Shown here: in pieces, positions 48,237-60,374 of the stretch
Position numbering within the stretch: position 1 is the stretch's first letter
Layout: the number at the start of each line of letters is the position of its first letter
Assembly (NCBI GenBank): GCA_019022495.1
Contig: JAFEKR010000010.1
Span: forward strand, 1,674,001-1,738,000
Origin: Epichloe hybrida
Taxonomy: Eukaryota > Ascomycota > Sordariomycetes > Hypocreales > Clavicipitaceae
Direction: 5' to 3'
Length of the DNA stretch: 64,000 nt
The notes under the pieces: generated by a model
What the model saw: only the letters and a program-made list of their open reading frames with translations
Databases searched by the model: none
What the model was told of the DNA's origin: nothing
Position numbers and translations under genes: made by a program

Positions 48237-50795
48237 GGGCGTGGGTAAAAGGCAACCCTGTTTTGTTAAATAGTAACCCTATCGTGGCTAGCAGGTGGCT
48301 AAGACGCCTAATACTAGCTGCCTATAGTAATTTACATAGTAAGTCTATACTAAGTGTCTAGACTATCCTATATTATTAACCTTACCTCTTATGCTTACCT
48401 TTAATTTTAATTAATATAATACTAATACTCCTATAATATTAATAACTCCCCTAGGGTATCCTATAAAGTTATCTTTACTTTTTATTACTTAATACTAATA
48501 CCTTTATTATTATTAATATTATTCTCTTTATTATCTAAAGGAGTATCTTTAAGTCTTATAGCTATTTAAGTATATGCTTAAGGATACTTAGTACCTAGCT
48601 TATATAGGTTATTATTAGAGATATTAATAACCTCTTTTAAAGCTATTTATAATATTTAAATTATAGTAAGTGCTATTAAGGGTAGTAGTTAAAGGGTATT
48701 CTAGGTAATATAAGTATTATTATCTTCCTTTACTTAGGTATGCTTAAATTTAGAGGGCTTATAAGTTATACTTATAATAGGATTCTTTCTCTTTTTTAAC
48801 CTAAGGGCTCCCTTTAGCTTTCCTTTTACCTTTATTACTAAGGGTTTAAATAGTCTTACCTAAGAGCCTATATCTAATAGTATAATAACACTATAATATT
48901 AGTGCTAATGCTTATTAATATTACTAAGTTTAATAGGCTACCTTTCCTTAATATAATACTAAAGATAATACTAGTATAGTATACTATATAATATAATAAG
49001 CTTATAAGGTAAGTATAGTGTTTTTATAAGCTTTTCTTTAGTAAGTTCTAGCTTCTTTATAGGCTTTAGTCCTAGGACCTTTTCTTTATTAACTATTAGC
49101 TATAATATAATATATAAAATTTTCTCTTAAATTAAGCTATAGTATAGCTACTATAATAGATTTAGTAGCTTATAAAATCTATAAGTTAAGGCTTATTAAG
49201 CTTAAGTAACCTAATTAGTCTAATAGTTCTATAAGCACTAAAAAACATAGCTTAAATTACTTATATTACTTTAAAGGGCTTGCTTTATTACTAAATTTAA
49301 GGATTTAATAATAAAGGTAATATAATAACTAAAGTAATAATATTAATTAATATAGTATAAGATAAGCTTCTCTTTAAATAAATTAATCTAAGTCTATAGT
49401 ATATATTTAATAGCTTAATCTAGGAACTTACTAGGCTACTAAAAGCTTACTAAGTTTCTTTTAAAGTTAGACTTTATTTTACTTAGAAGGAGACTATTCT
49501 AAGTATTAAGGAATTTAGTAAATTAAGGTACCCTCTCTATATAGCGTTTTTCTTAGTTATAGGTTACCCTAGGGAAGTAATACTTATATTTAGTAAGTAT
49601 ATTTATATTAATATACTAATAGTATAAAATATAAGAAGTCTTATTAAATATTAGGTTCCTTTTAATTACCTTAATTAATCCCTTATTATAGTCTATAATT
49701 ATTATTTAAGGGCTTATAATTAATCTCTTCGCTAAAACACTTATAATAGTATTAATTACTTACTTAAAATTAGCCTTAGTCTTACTACTTATAAAGTAAG
49801 CTATAAATTAGAAAGTCTTTTTTATTAAGGTAATACTATAAGTATTAAATAATAGAAGGTTAAAGCGGTTTATTTTATATATATAATTAAGGAAGAAGTA
49901 ATTAGGGTTTTCCTTTAATAATTAAAGCCTAAAGATAAGCATAATAAAGAGCTTCTAGATATACCTATTAGAGCTATATTAGTCCCTAAAGATAAAGGTA
50001 TTATTATCTTTAAGCTAGTTATATAATTACTTAATCTTAGATTAGCTATTAAGTTTATTTAATTAATAGCATTAAATAGCATTCTTAATATCTTACCTTA
50101 TAATACCCTTAACTTTAGTTAGGTAGCTATATTATAGTGTAGCTAGTATTATTAAGGGAATTTAATTACTATTATAAAGGTTAATAATCTCTTTATAATA
50201 TTTTTAAATAACTTTATATTAGAATTAACTAAGATACTAGCTATTAGTAAGCTTATAATTCTAGTCTTACTATAGCTACCTCTTAATAATATAATCCTTA
50301 TTAGGGGTAACTATAATTATAAGCTTATATAAGTAGCCTATTATCTATAAGCTTAAGTTCTTCTAAGCCTTCTTTAGATAAATATCCTAATAATACTATA
50401 ATATATAGTTTTAACCTTTATAATATTAAAGGATAATTTAGTTATAATTACTAGTATTTAGCTTTTTATAATAAATTATAAGACTAAAGCTAAGCTCTTT
50501 ACCTATAGCTCTAGTAGCCTTAAGAATAGCCTCTTTAGTAAGGAAAACGTAGTTAAAGAGAGACTCTATAATAATAGGATATTATATATTTTTAGCTATT
50601 AAGGATAGCTTTAATTTAGCTTTAATTTATAATTTTATAGTATTAGGTACGCTATACGCGGGCGCTAGGGGCTACGTTTGACTAGTACGTGGCCGCCTGT
50701 AAAATCACGTGGTCGGCTGGTAACGGGGCAACTAGGCTACCAGCCACAGACAGGGTTGCTATTTAACAGAAGAGGGTTGCTTGATACCCACGCCC
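48237..50795 (-). mobile_element. Mutator-like (MULE) DNA transposon, RIP-decayed
   Basis: Terminal inverted repeats of about 55-60 bp start GGGCGTGGGTA at both ends (48237-48295 and 50737-50795), sharing GCAACCCT and TGTTAAATAG blocks. An exact 8-bp target duplication TTTTTCTA lies at 48229-48236 and 50796-50803. MULEs typically duplicate 8-10 bp. The interior is strongly AT-biased with CpA loss, while the terminal ~60 bp keep higher GC. It contains a transposase pseudogene on the minus strand. Confidence 0.9.
48300..50650 (-). pseudogene. MULE transposase remains
   Basis: Minus-strand translation gives a stop-ridden MULE transposase. Near 49850-49500 it reads RLIISP.IIIIDYNKGLIKVIKRN followed by TSYILYYQYI and LTKYKYYFPRV. 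This matches the family pattern of an invariant Asp in the TD-x-E strand and the CxWH-x-N motif (here decayed to YYQYIN). N-terminal sequence near 50600-50400 reads ESLFNYVFLTKEAILKATR. Stops derive from TGG and CAG codons as expected from RIP. Limits are approximate. Confidence 0.8.
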
Positions 50796-52805
50796 TTTTT
50801 CTATTTCCGTTTCCATGCACCGGTGAGTGGACGTATGCAGAGAAGACGGGGCTCATGGTAGTGCGGGAAGAGTAATCAGTATCGGCCCAACTCGCACACT
50901 GGAAAGCTGAGCTGTATCCTCACGGACGCATCATGTCTCAAGATGATACAATGCCGGTCCTATGGATGGCAGCTGGGAAAAAAAGCCGTGTGAGATTTGA
51001 GAAAGAATAGTTTACATCTACGCATGATGCTCGCAACCGAAATCCTTTGAACAAATGACACGTCTGGTCTTGTCTATCGAGTTGCGGATTCATCAGGGAC
51101 AGACTAGCTTGCTGTGATGAAGATGACGAACTGTGCGGGTGGAGACAGAAAAGGGGCCCCAATCAGCCCCAATCAGCCCCCCCGAGCCAGCCCCGAGCCA
51201 GCAAGGATTGTTGGTTAGGAGTTCCAGAACAGCGCCCCCCCTCCATGTTGCCGTGTCGCGGACAAAGATGGCCTTACACGACAAGGCCACTGAGAATAAA
51301 GAGGCGCCAACAACAACGAGTAATCTATTGATGGAAAAAAAAAAAAAAGACAAGAATCAATGGCTCCGTTGCCAATCATGTAACTCCGCCCCTGAGTAAG
51401 GAAAACAAGAGAAGAAAAAAAAAGTACAAATGCAGGTTCGCACCTCGAGGTTTCCCAGTCTTTTTGAAATCCCGTATTGTGTATGCAGTGTTCCCGATCC
51501 TTGCGCCGATGATAAGATTGCATGGCCACTGCCCGACCATGATGAGTGTAGTGACATGTAGAAATTCAAACAGTTCCCCCCCCCCCCTTTTTTTTTTCCT
51601 GGTCTTTGTCTTTTCGAGTATCATTGCGCGTAACCCGCTTTGCGGGTGCCGAACGGCTTCATTATCCTCGCCCATGTTGCTGTATTGGTGATGGGGGGGG
51701 GGGTGGTTCCGCAGCGAAACCATGGGAGGCGACGAGCCTTCGGGGCCACGAACACGCTGCTATTGCGCAGATATGTGGTGCGGATGCGACGCCATCCTGG
51801 AGGTTGGTCGTCGAATCATTTTGGCCCAGGGGTGATTACTCGGTTGTTGCCTTTCGCGGCAGGCCGCTGAAGTTGCAAGGTTAGCATAATGCAGCATGGA
51901 CAAGGCGTATTGACGTTTGATAGGTCCAGACATACAACAGATATCGTCGCCCCTGTGAATTACAATGGTTGGTCAGCCCGTTTGGGGTTCATGGGAAGAA
52001 AGAGGAAGAAAAAAAAGAGAACGGAGATGTTGGTTGTCTCGCAGCTCTTCTGTAGATGTGTACTGACCAGTATTGCTTGCTGACGATGGTGGGTGGACAC
52101 CTTCGTTCGGTCTCGATGTACTTGGAGCACCATGACTCGACCAAATGGTAGTGATGCTGGCAGCTCAGCTCTTTCTACGACACGGGCTGGTTAAGATATC
52201 TCCAGCCATGGATTCGGTATGAAAATGACCTACGTAAATGTAGTTGCACATTTTGGCTCGTCGAGGACGTCTTTGTTGAACGGATGTGGGGGGGGGAGGG
52301 GGGAGGGGGGGGATTATCAAGACCAGGTGATGGAGGTTGCAAATGATTCTCAGATAAGAACAGAGAGAGGAAGGGGAAAAGGTTGATTGGTATAGAAAGT
52401 AAGAGACCTTGGTCCAAGCCAAAAGGGTGGTAGAGAGTGGTGCTATATAAGAACAAGCACCGGATGTCGGATAACGGCAGATGAATGGAAAACCAAGAGG
52501 GGGAGTGAGTAAGGTGGTCGACAAGAATGTCAAGCAGATCGGCTGGACGGTGAGGCGATATTATAAGGCAGCGCGAGGTGTGTGTGTGTACGTGTATGAG
52601 CGTGTATGAGTATGGACTGGCGGGATCGAGTTGGTCTGGCCTATATGCTATGAAACAACAGCTCTTCAAGGAGGACGGCGTATACATATATGTATTTATT
52701 TAGAATACACAGATAGACAGTTGGAGAAGAAGGTTCTCCTCTTGCATCTCTGCCTCACAGGGTCTGGCCTGGTTAACACGAGATAGGCCGGGTCTCCGCC
52801 TCGCC

Positions 52806-52858
52806 ACATGGCTCTGGCCCTGGCTCTGGCCCTGGCTCTGGCCCTGGCTCTGGCTGCT
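52806..52858. repeat. 12-bp minisatellite (GGCTCTGGCCCT), about four copies
   Basis: Tandem GGCTCTGGCCCT units lie on the plus strand; reading frames across them are low-complexity Ala/Leu or Arg/Ala. Confidence 0.88.
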
Positions 52859-53888
52859 CCCCCTGGGCAGTCCAACACCAACCAAGTAATCCGTAGGCAG
52901 GCAGCTGTTAGCGCATCAATAAGTTTGCCAGAAGACCTGGTTCGTTGTATGAGGGTGCTGTTGGGTGGCAGGGTGCTTGCTCGCTGGCTGTTACACGCCC
53001 GCCCGGGGAAGATTCTGGTCGAGGGGGGCGTGTAGCGTGTAGCGTGCGCTGAAGGCGGCGGCGGCGGCGGCGTCGTTACGTTCAGCAGAATCAGGTCTCA
53101 GGGGTCAGGTCTCTGGGGTCAGGCCTCTGGGGACAGCCCCGGGGGTGCCTGGCCCGGCCAGCGGTTCAGCGAGTTGCCCCCAAAGCTACAATGTACGATG
53201 GCACGTGTGACTCCGACGGTGTGAGTGAATCGATCTACATACTCCGTACATGTAGCCCCCTGTTTCGATGTTTTCCCCATGAACAAGGGGAAAGCCAAAG
53301 CAGGCAAGGCCGCCATCATCATGGTTCATCCGAGAATGCGTAATTATTAGTCAAAGGTTCAATAATACATGTACAACAACATGTAGGGGATTTATTGAGC
53401 GCTCGGTCCCTACATAACCTATTATTATATCTATCTGCAAAGTCAAAGACCAGGACGGGCCCAGTCTATGTAGTCTAGGCCTCCGGTCCCCCTGTCCTGT
53501 CATTCCAGCGCAGTGCCGCCACGGACAATGTGTCGGTGACAACTCGATGGACTCGATGGTGGATTCATAGCCGAGTCATAACCTCTGCCTCATACATGAT
53601 CCGTACACCAATTAATTCCTCGTCGCCGGGCCCAAGCGTCTCAGCTCCCTCAGCGCTTGTTCACCCAGCCAGCCAGATGCACACATCACGGTACATGTAC
53701 ATATTTTATATGTTGTGCAATCCGAGACCGGACATCCAACATGGCCCAAGGCCATACTACATGCTTGCACGACGTGGAAATGTGCATGACTCTCACTTCG
53801 CACACTCCTCGCACACACAGTCGGGCGTCTGCATGCTATGTGTATGTACACGTTTCGTAGAGGACGAGTATGTCAATATCGCCAGAGC

Positions 53889-53969
53889 TCAGACAGACGC
53901 AGACAGACGCAGACAGACGCAGACAGACGCAGACAGACGCAGACAGACGCAGACAGACGCAGACAGACG
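53889..53969. repeat. 10-bp minisatellite (CAGACAGACG), eight perfect copies
   Basis: Eight consecutive perfect units, followed directly by GTACGTGG. Perfect identity suggests recent expansion; it should be length-polymorphic. Confidence 0.95.
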
Positions 53970-54125
53970 GTACGTGGCACCGCACTCTGGTTCGGCTCCG
54001 GTCTGGTCTACGTACGGATTAGTTTTTTCATGCGGTATGGTATGTATGTGTACAGTGTATGGGGGATGTGTGGAAACCCCCGATGGCCCAACGGCCGGCC
54101 AACCTCGAACTGGCCAACAAGGCCA

Positions 54126-54178
54126 GGCTGGCGTGGCCTTATGGCCTGGCTGGCGTGGCCTTATGGCCTGGCTGACGT
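54126..54178. repeat. About 23-bp tandem repeat (GGCGTGGCCTTATGGCCTGG), 2.3 copies
   Basis: The word GGCGTGGCCTTATGGCCTGG recurs with CT as linker; the last copy is partial and has GACG in place of GGCG. Confidence 0.85.
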
Positions 54179-57100
54179 GCTTGCCCCACGTTCCAGAGCG
54201 AGCCAAGCGCAAGTGAATCAAATCATTCTTCAATTGCCAACGAAACTCGGAGAAGCGGGTGAATAGAAGTGCGCGATGCTCCGTACAAAATACATTGGAT
54301 TCATCGAATCCCGGCCTTTTGAGAACTCGTGTGACTCCAATTCGAGCCTGGCTGTGCTTGTTGGGCATTCATGGTGCCATTCGTCGATTCGACGCGATGC
54401 GATGCGATTCGATTCGATCCATCCCATCAACATTGCCGGCCATTCTCGTACGATATTATCAAAGCCAGAGACATGTAATTTGATGCTCCGTAGTCCGTAG
54501 ACGTAGTATTATTAGTACGGAGTACGGATCACGGACCTTTATTAGGAGCGAAACAGGACAAGGGCTGGCTCCCAGTGGGCCAATGGACTCCACGTTGTTG
54601 ATGTGAGTCGAGTTGGACGGGTCAGGCAAGAAGAGGCAGGAGAGGCAAGAGAGGGCAGCACTTGCCAATTTCCAAAGACAATCGTCATTGGTCATGGTTC
54701 GTTTGTGCTTGAACCACATCATCACCATTCTTGCTTTGCATCGGTTTACAAGAAGAGCATGTCACTTGACGTCGGCTGGTTTGATGCGCGGCACAAACGA
54801 GCGTCACGCTTTCGTACATCAGACGTGTCCTCCAAAGTGGTTCATGCTGCCCAAACCTATATTATACGGACGTATGCACTGCCTCCTGGCCGTCTGCTGC
54901 GTCCTTTCTCGTGTTCTCTCGTTCTCCCATTTTCAAATCGCATCAACCTCAAATAGGTAGGGCGTGCACTCCAGAACAGGAACGGTTTTCGAGCTGGGTG
55001 GGGCTCGTGAGTCAAGGCCACAACGACAGGTTGCATTGGTAGGATATTGTGCCGTGTGCTTGTGATTTCTCTCCATCTTGAATATCACCTCCCCTCACTG
55101 CCACCCTACATACATGATTGCTTCACTCACTGTTCACGTGGGCACACTGATCTGACTAATACTGAATCGTCTCTGGTTCATCCTGAAGAAGAAGAAGAAA
55201 CCACATACGGAGTTACATCACACTGTACACATACATTACATCCGACCACTTTCTACTACGACTAGACCGAGATCATTTCGCGCATGTCATGGTGCATGAG
55301 CACTGTGAACACCAAGATGTGGACTGTACCACCCACCAGACGAAGACACGATGTCGCTGCTCACCGCACCGCGAGAAATGTGTCGGCCGAAACCTGTGGC
55401 TCTCTTCTCCATCCTCCAGTCTCCAGTTTATTAAGGCCAGCCGCTAGGGCTCGGCCCAACCGTCCGTCCCTTGCCGTCAAGTCCAACTTAAAACTTGAGG
55501 CGGGCTTTGGTGCTGGTTGTGAACTTGGGGTTTGAAAACGAAGCTGACCCATGTGTATAGTTCGCGGCAACAAAACATTCGGTCCCTTCGTTTCTTATTC
55601 AGGTCAGTATGGTCAGTATGGTCAGCCTTGCGCTTTCCATGTGCGTCGGCATTTTTGAAACCCCACAGGTAAATCCTTGGTGATGAGATGATCTGTTCAC
55701 CAGCCCTGCTCGCACACTGCATGAGGTAAACACTGCATGAGATGCCACCGCAGCTCACTCACTCACTCACTGCTCCACCCACACACCATGTGACTGGATG
55801 TACCGAAAAAGGCGGCCGTACCAGATGGATATTCTCCCTTTTCATGGATTTCATTGTCTCGCGACGGCCCGGCAGTTATGTCTCGGTGTCCATTTCAACA
55901 AGGCACAGCCGGCACAGCTCAGACAAATCAACCTATCGGTCGGACACCAGACGGCAAACATCATAGTTTCGCACCGTGCTCTTCAGTCCCAATCCGAAGG
56001 TAGGAGTATCGCCATCACGGCATGCCTTGTCTTCTTGTGGGGCGACACCCTGACTATTACCCGTGAAGGCAGGACTGCGTATTATACATGTCATGATGGT
56101 TTGCTGTGCGGAACTGACCTCGGAAAGGGGATTTGAACAAACAATCGAGAAGAGCTCTTCTCGAGGACGAACAAGAGGAGCATGGTGCTCACTACTCGGT
56201 CGGACACCAGACGGCAAACATGTCTTGTCCGCTGGTTGGTAAGAAACCAAAAACTAAGAGTCCTCATTCTGCCCGCCTTGCCCAGTGCCCATGTTCAGCA
56301 CGAGGGCAGGCATGGAGAGTCAAACCAGGACTGGGGACGCTTTATTGTCCGGACTATTATCCGCGACCAGGCCTTGTGAAGTCCCGACGACACGGTGGCG
56401 GGGGAAAGGCGATCCGAAGATGACCAAAGTGGGTGATGCTTGCGTAAACTATAAAACCCGCAATCTCTGTTTGGATGGCCGACCTATCTTAACGTCGCGT
56501 TGGACGTGACATGGATCATCAGGAATGTTGGCGAATACACGACGCAATTATTTGGTACGGTTGGAAACGACGTGATCCGTACGTACCTCGCGTCCGCCTG
56601 CTTTTAAAAAAGCATACTTTCGTAAAGTAGCACACCGACACTACATGATTTGACTCTGCCAGCCTGCCAAAGATTCGCCTACTCCGTACAGTTCAGATAG
56701 ATGGTGGTCATTGGGCAGAAGCGGCCGAGAACCAACCGGGGTATTGTCGTATTGTCCCATCCAGTCCCTCCGTCAATTGTTTGCTCTTCGCGAAACCAAA
56801 AATCAGCAAAAACAACCATCTCCTTGGTGATGCAAAGAATCCATTACCCCCCCCCCCCCCCGCCCCGTCATCTGACAGCCGTTGAAGGAAGAGGTGCGCC
56901 GTCGGCAATTTGAGCTCTTCCTAGTTATCAATCTGCGCACCGTCGTATCCGGGGTGGGGAGCGGCACGATCAAAATTGAAACTCCACCTGGGAGTACGGT
57001 CCAATTATCAATATCTTCCTTTCGCGCCGTGAGACAAAAAAAAACGGGCATCCAGTTTCATCACAAAAGACGGAGTCTACCCCCGCCACGTCGCCGAGAT

Positions 57101-58736
57101 ACGATACAAGACACCCTGAGGGCAAGGTTCGCTGCCCAGACTGCAGAACCAGCATCGCTTGTGAATATCTGCTGGAAACGTGGCCACGGGCTTATCGCGG
57201 CAACCGAAAATCGTGTCGTGCCGTGCCGTCAGCCACCTGCGCACTTCGCCCATTTCCTACCAAGCGAGGCTGGACCGTGTGCGCATCGGGGGCGGGGCTG
57301 TGATGAAGAAATTCAGTTCTCTGGATTATTGCGCGATGTCTGAGTTTTGTTTTCCCCCAGCGCAAACTGGAGGGCTTGCCGAAGACGGGAATTGTCGGAA
57401 CATATCGCCGCCGACTACGGAGTACTCCGTAGCTTCTTCTTCCCTTGGACGCCGTCACGCTATTATTACCCAACGTTTGGCGTGAACATGCGCCGGAAAA
57501 AACCAAGATCATGGCACGCGATGTCCACGAAGGTCATGAACTTAAGACTTTGTCGTCAACGCCGGGCTCAACGGTGTGTCTGTCTGTATGACTGGCTCAT
57601 AGTATCCGGCTATTCCGGTGGTAGAACCGGCCACGTAATGTGCATGAGCAGCAGGGCAGTACCGCGCGACGTTGAAATGAATGTTATAAAAGTACGCATC
57701 CTCGTCTTTCTCTAAAGGTTCGAAACCGTCATCTATGTTTTGAGCGCACGCCGCAAGACCAGAGTCCCCGGGAACACGGCCGGTTTCACAGGAAGTTACC
57801 GGATGGGATGGGGCCACCGGGTTCAACAAACCTAGGAGGCTATACGTGCGCTTATTCCAAGGCCAAGGTTGATTCTGATGTCGTTGCATTCGCATAATTC
57901 ATTTGCCCCCATTTTGTTTGTTCTCGCTCGGGAACCTCGCCGGCTGGTTGTTGAATTAGAAATGAGCTGAGTCGGGGAGGAAAGGGGGGGGGACTACGAC
58001 GCTGCATCGCGTGCCTCACCTTTCACCGTCACCCCATTGACTGCATTGCACGAACATTGAGCTTCAAACTGTCGAGAAAAGAGGCGGTGTGCGGGTGGGG
58101 GTTTCCAAACGAGTTTGAATCGGATTCAATGCACATGACAGATGGCAGGTAGGCGGCCGAACTTTGACAGTGACATGTCACACGCCGTGACGCCTTTCTA
58201 TTCTTTTCTTTTCCACGCTACGCGCAGAGAGCGTGGCTTCCAAAGGTCCTGCAGAGACAGTCAGGCCTTATATATATTGGGCGAGCATTCATTCTCTCGT
58301 CTGCATCACACTTGGCTCGTGGCGACATGTTCAAGCAACCACGCCACATGAAACGTGGAATATGCATGCAAGACACGCCGCATCATCTGAATGAACAATT
58401 CCTTCTGAAAGAGGATCGAGAGCTGCATGGCAGTCAACTGCCATCTGTCACCATGTCGTGTAACCTGGAAAGAACAATGTCTGAATGAATCAAGGGAGTG
58501 TATGCATAGAAACAAGACGATTGCGGCTCCTCTGCGAGAGGACGCAGCACTATATAATTTGCAACTGGGATGGCATCTTTCGCCCAAATAATGGCTATAG
58601 TGATGGTGGTACAGAACGGACTCTTCGATGGCCTGCATTTCCCCTACATCTGTGCCCCCTGATATAGTCAGTCATTGGGACCAAAAGGATTAGCCGCCGA
58701 GGCTTCTCTATTCTCCCACCGCCACTAACGTCCGTG

Positions 58737-60374
58737 TCAGTGATCCAAAAAGGCCTCGATTTCGTCCCGCAACTCAGCAAGATGCTTGCCGAGGCTTTCT
58801 TCCTTCGTCTTGACCGCTCGGTAGGAAACGTCGACGACATCCGAGAACATGGACCTGCCGTTTCCGCGATCCTCCATCCCTCCATTCGCGTGACTGGGGC
58901 CGTGTCCGAGAGCAGGATCCAGCGCCGCCGTGGCCACGCGAAGCCGTGCGAGGAATTCCTCGGCCAGCTGAATAGTGAGGGACATTTGCAGCGATGGAGA
59001 CGGGTCCACGGAGAACGACCCGACTTGAACGTTCGGAAGCGTCCAGAATCGAAACGCGGAATCCGCATCTGCTTGCGCCAGCTCAAGGCGGACGAGGCTA
59101 AACACTTTCTGGTACATGTCGAGGAGGCGTACGTACGTTGACAGAACGAACATGGAGTTTCCTGGATCGGAATTGTCCATGCGCGTCACCATCGAGCCTT
59201 GTTCACCGCACAGACGATCCAGAACGTCGGCAACTCGTCGCGTAAGCTTGAACATTTCGTCGATGGGGAATCCCTGGTTGGCAAACGTCTCATCCCCTGG
59301 CCTGACAAATATTTGGATATTGCAGGGCACTGTTGCCGGCTGCGGCAAAAGAGACGCGAGGTCCAGAAGACGAGAGTTGATCTCGGATAGTTGCGCCATC
59401 CAGTGAACGTTGGAAGACGTCTCCTTGGTTGCTGGTGCGTTGGCGACGTGGCGCAGTGCGATTTGCCTTGGCCTGTTGCGCAGACGTGATCTTCGTCGCT
59501 TGTCTACTATGCTGTGGCCCTGATCCTCGTTCCCGAGACCAGCGACAGATATGATGGGGGGGAACTGGCTCCTGTCTGCCGCGGGTGGTGGCGTGAGAGT
59601 TGCCTGGTTTGTTGGATGAAAAGCCTCGGTAGGTTGACTTAAAGAATGTTCCCAGTGATCTGGAAAGGATGGGATTGATTGAAAACCTTCGACAGCGCCA
59701 GTGACTGCTCCTTGTGCCAGAGGCGCATGTGCTGGAGGAGAAAAAAACCCCAGTTGTTCGAATTGAGCAAAGTCAAAATCTGTTGTGTCCAGAGTTGCTT
59801 CAACTATGCTCACACACTGATCGTCTAGTCTGGTGACCTCTGCTTGGGCAAGGATCGGAAGGCCTTGTAAGGTGGGTGGTATGATGATCAGTATCAAAGT
59901 ACCAAGTGCATATCAAGGAAGAGCGGCAACAACTTGCATATCAGGTCACATACCCTGTTCTCCAAGAACGAGATTCAGCTCGCTGGCAGTTCTCCGCCTT
60001 TTTGGTGAGCGCCTGCCAACGGGAGGTTTGCTTCCCCCGACAGATTTCTGAGGCGGATGTGCCTGGGGCTGTGTTTGGGACTGCGATTGGGCTGGCGGTT
60101 GATGTTGGGTTTTCGAAGGATGTCTTTGTTGTTGACGTTGTTGCTGCTGCTGCTGCTGCTGCTGATGCTGCTGATGATGATGATGATGAAGATTGTGTTG
60201 TTGTTGTTCTTGTTGTTGCTGCTGCTGCTGCTTCTTATACCGAAGAGAAGGGCTAGACTTGCACTCTGTCTGAAGTCTGATGCAACGCTCACAAGCCTCG
60301 TCGCCGACACGCTTACAGCTCAATTTTTGGGAGTGACAACGGTCGCAGGCTTTCCTAATGATGCTATCGGCCAT
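58737..60374 (-). CDS. Zn2Cys6 transcription factor with Gln/His-rich tract
   Basis: Exons 60374-59954 and 59863-58737 give 515 residues. The 90-bp intron has a GTATGT donor and an AAG acceptor in phase 1, restoring LGEQGLPILAQAEVTRL. The binuclear zinc cluster has all six cysteines: C10-x2-C13-x6-C20-x7-C28-x2-C31-x6-C38 (RKACDRCHSQKLSCKR). A Gln/His run of about 50 residues (encoded by CAG/CAT repeats at 60134-60235) is followed by a basic GRRSPKRRRT. The C-terminal half contains STYVRLLDMYQKVFSLV and ends in an acidic helix; this layout resembles AflR-type regulators of secondary metabolite clusters, but no such cluster is seen here. The start chosen has a strong context (TACCATGG); an in-frame ATG 12 bp upstream (60386) is also possible. 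Confidence 0.88.
60134..60237. repeat. Trinucleotide repeat (CTG/GAT type) coding for poly-Gln/His
   Basis: Runs of TTGTTG, CTGCTG and GATGATGAT lie within exon 1 of the Zn2Cys6 gene, giving on the coding strand CAG, CAA and CAT/CAC codons. Likely length-variable. Confidence 0.9.

Larger units (their letters stand above)
50804..58736. other. 8-kb gene-poor stretch with minisatellites
   Basis: No frame longer than about 230 codons and none with recognisable domains. It contains tandem repeats at 52806-52855, 53889-53969 and 54126-54178, long G/C runs (52289-52312, 56850-56863), a 26-bp duplicated word at 55936 and 56196, and several TACGGAGTA-type palindromes. It may hold non-coding RNA genes or very short orphan genes, which cannot be judged from sequence alone. 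Confidence 0.5.

Noticed and set aside
48237..50795. First considered a Tc1/mariner/pogo element because of TA near both ends
   Set aside because: The inverted repeats extend further out, an 8-bp duplication TTTTTCTA brackets them, and the minus strand reads as a MULE transposase.
53530..54266. Frames of 142-228 codons containing DRRRQTQT repeats
   Set aside because: The apparent protein repeat is the CAGACAGACG minisatellite; the rest has no family features.
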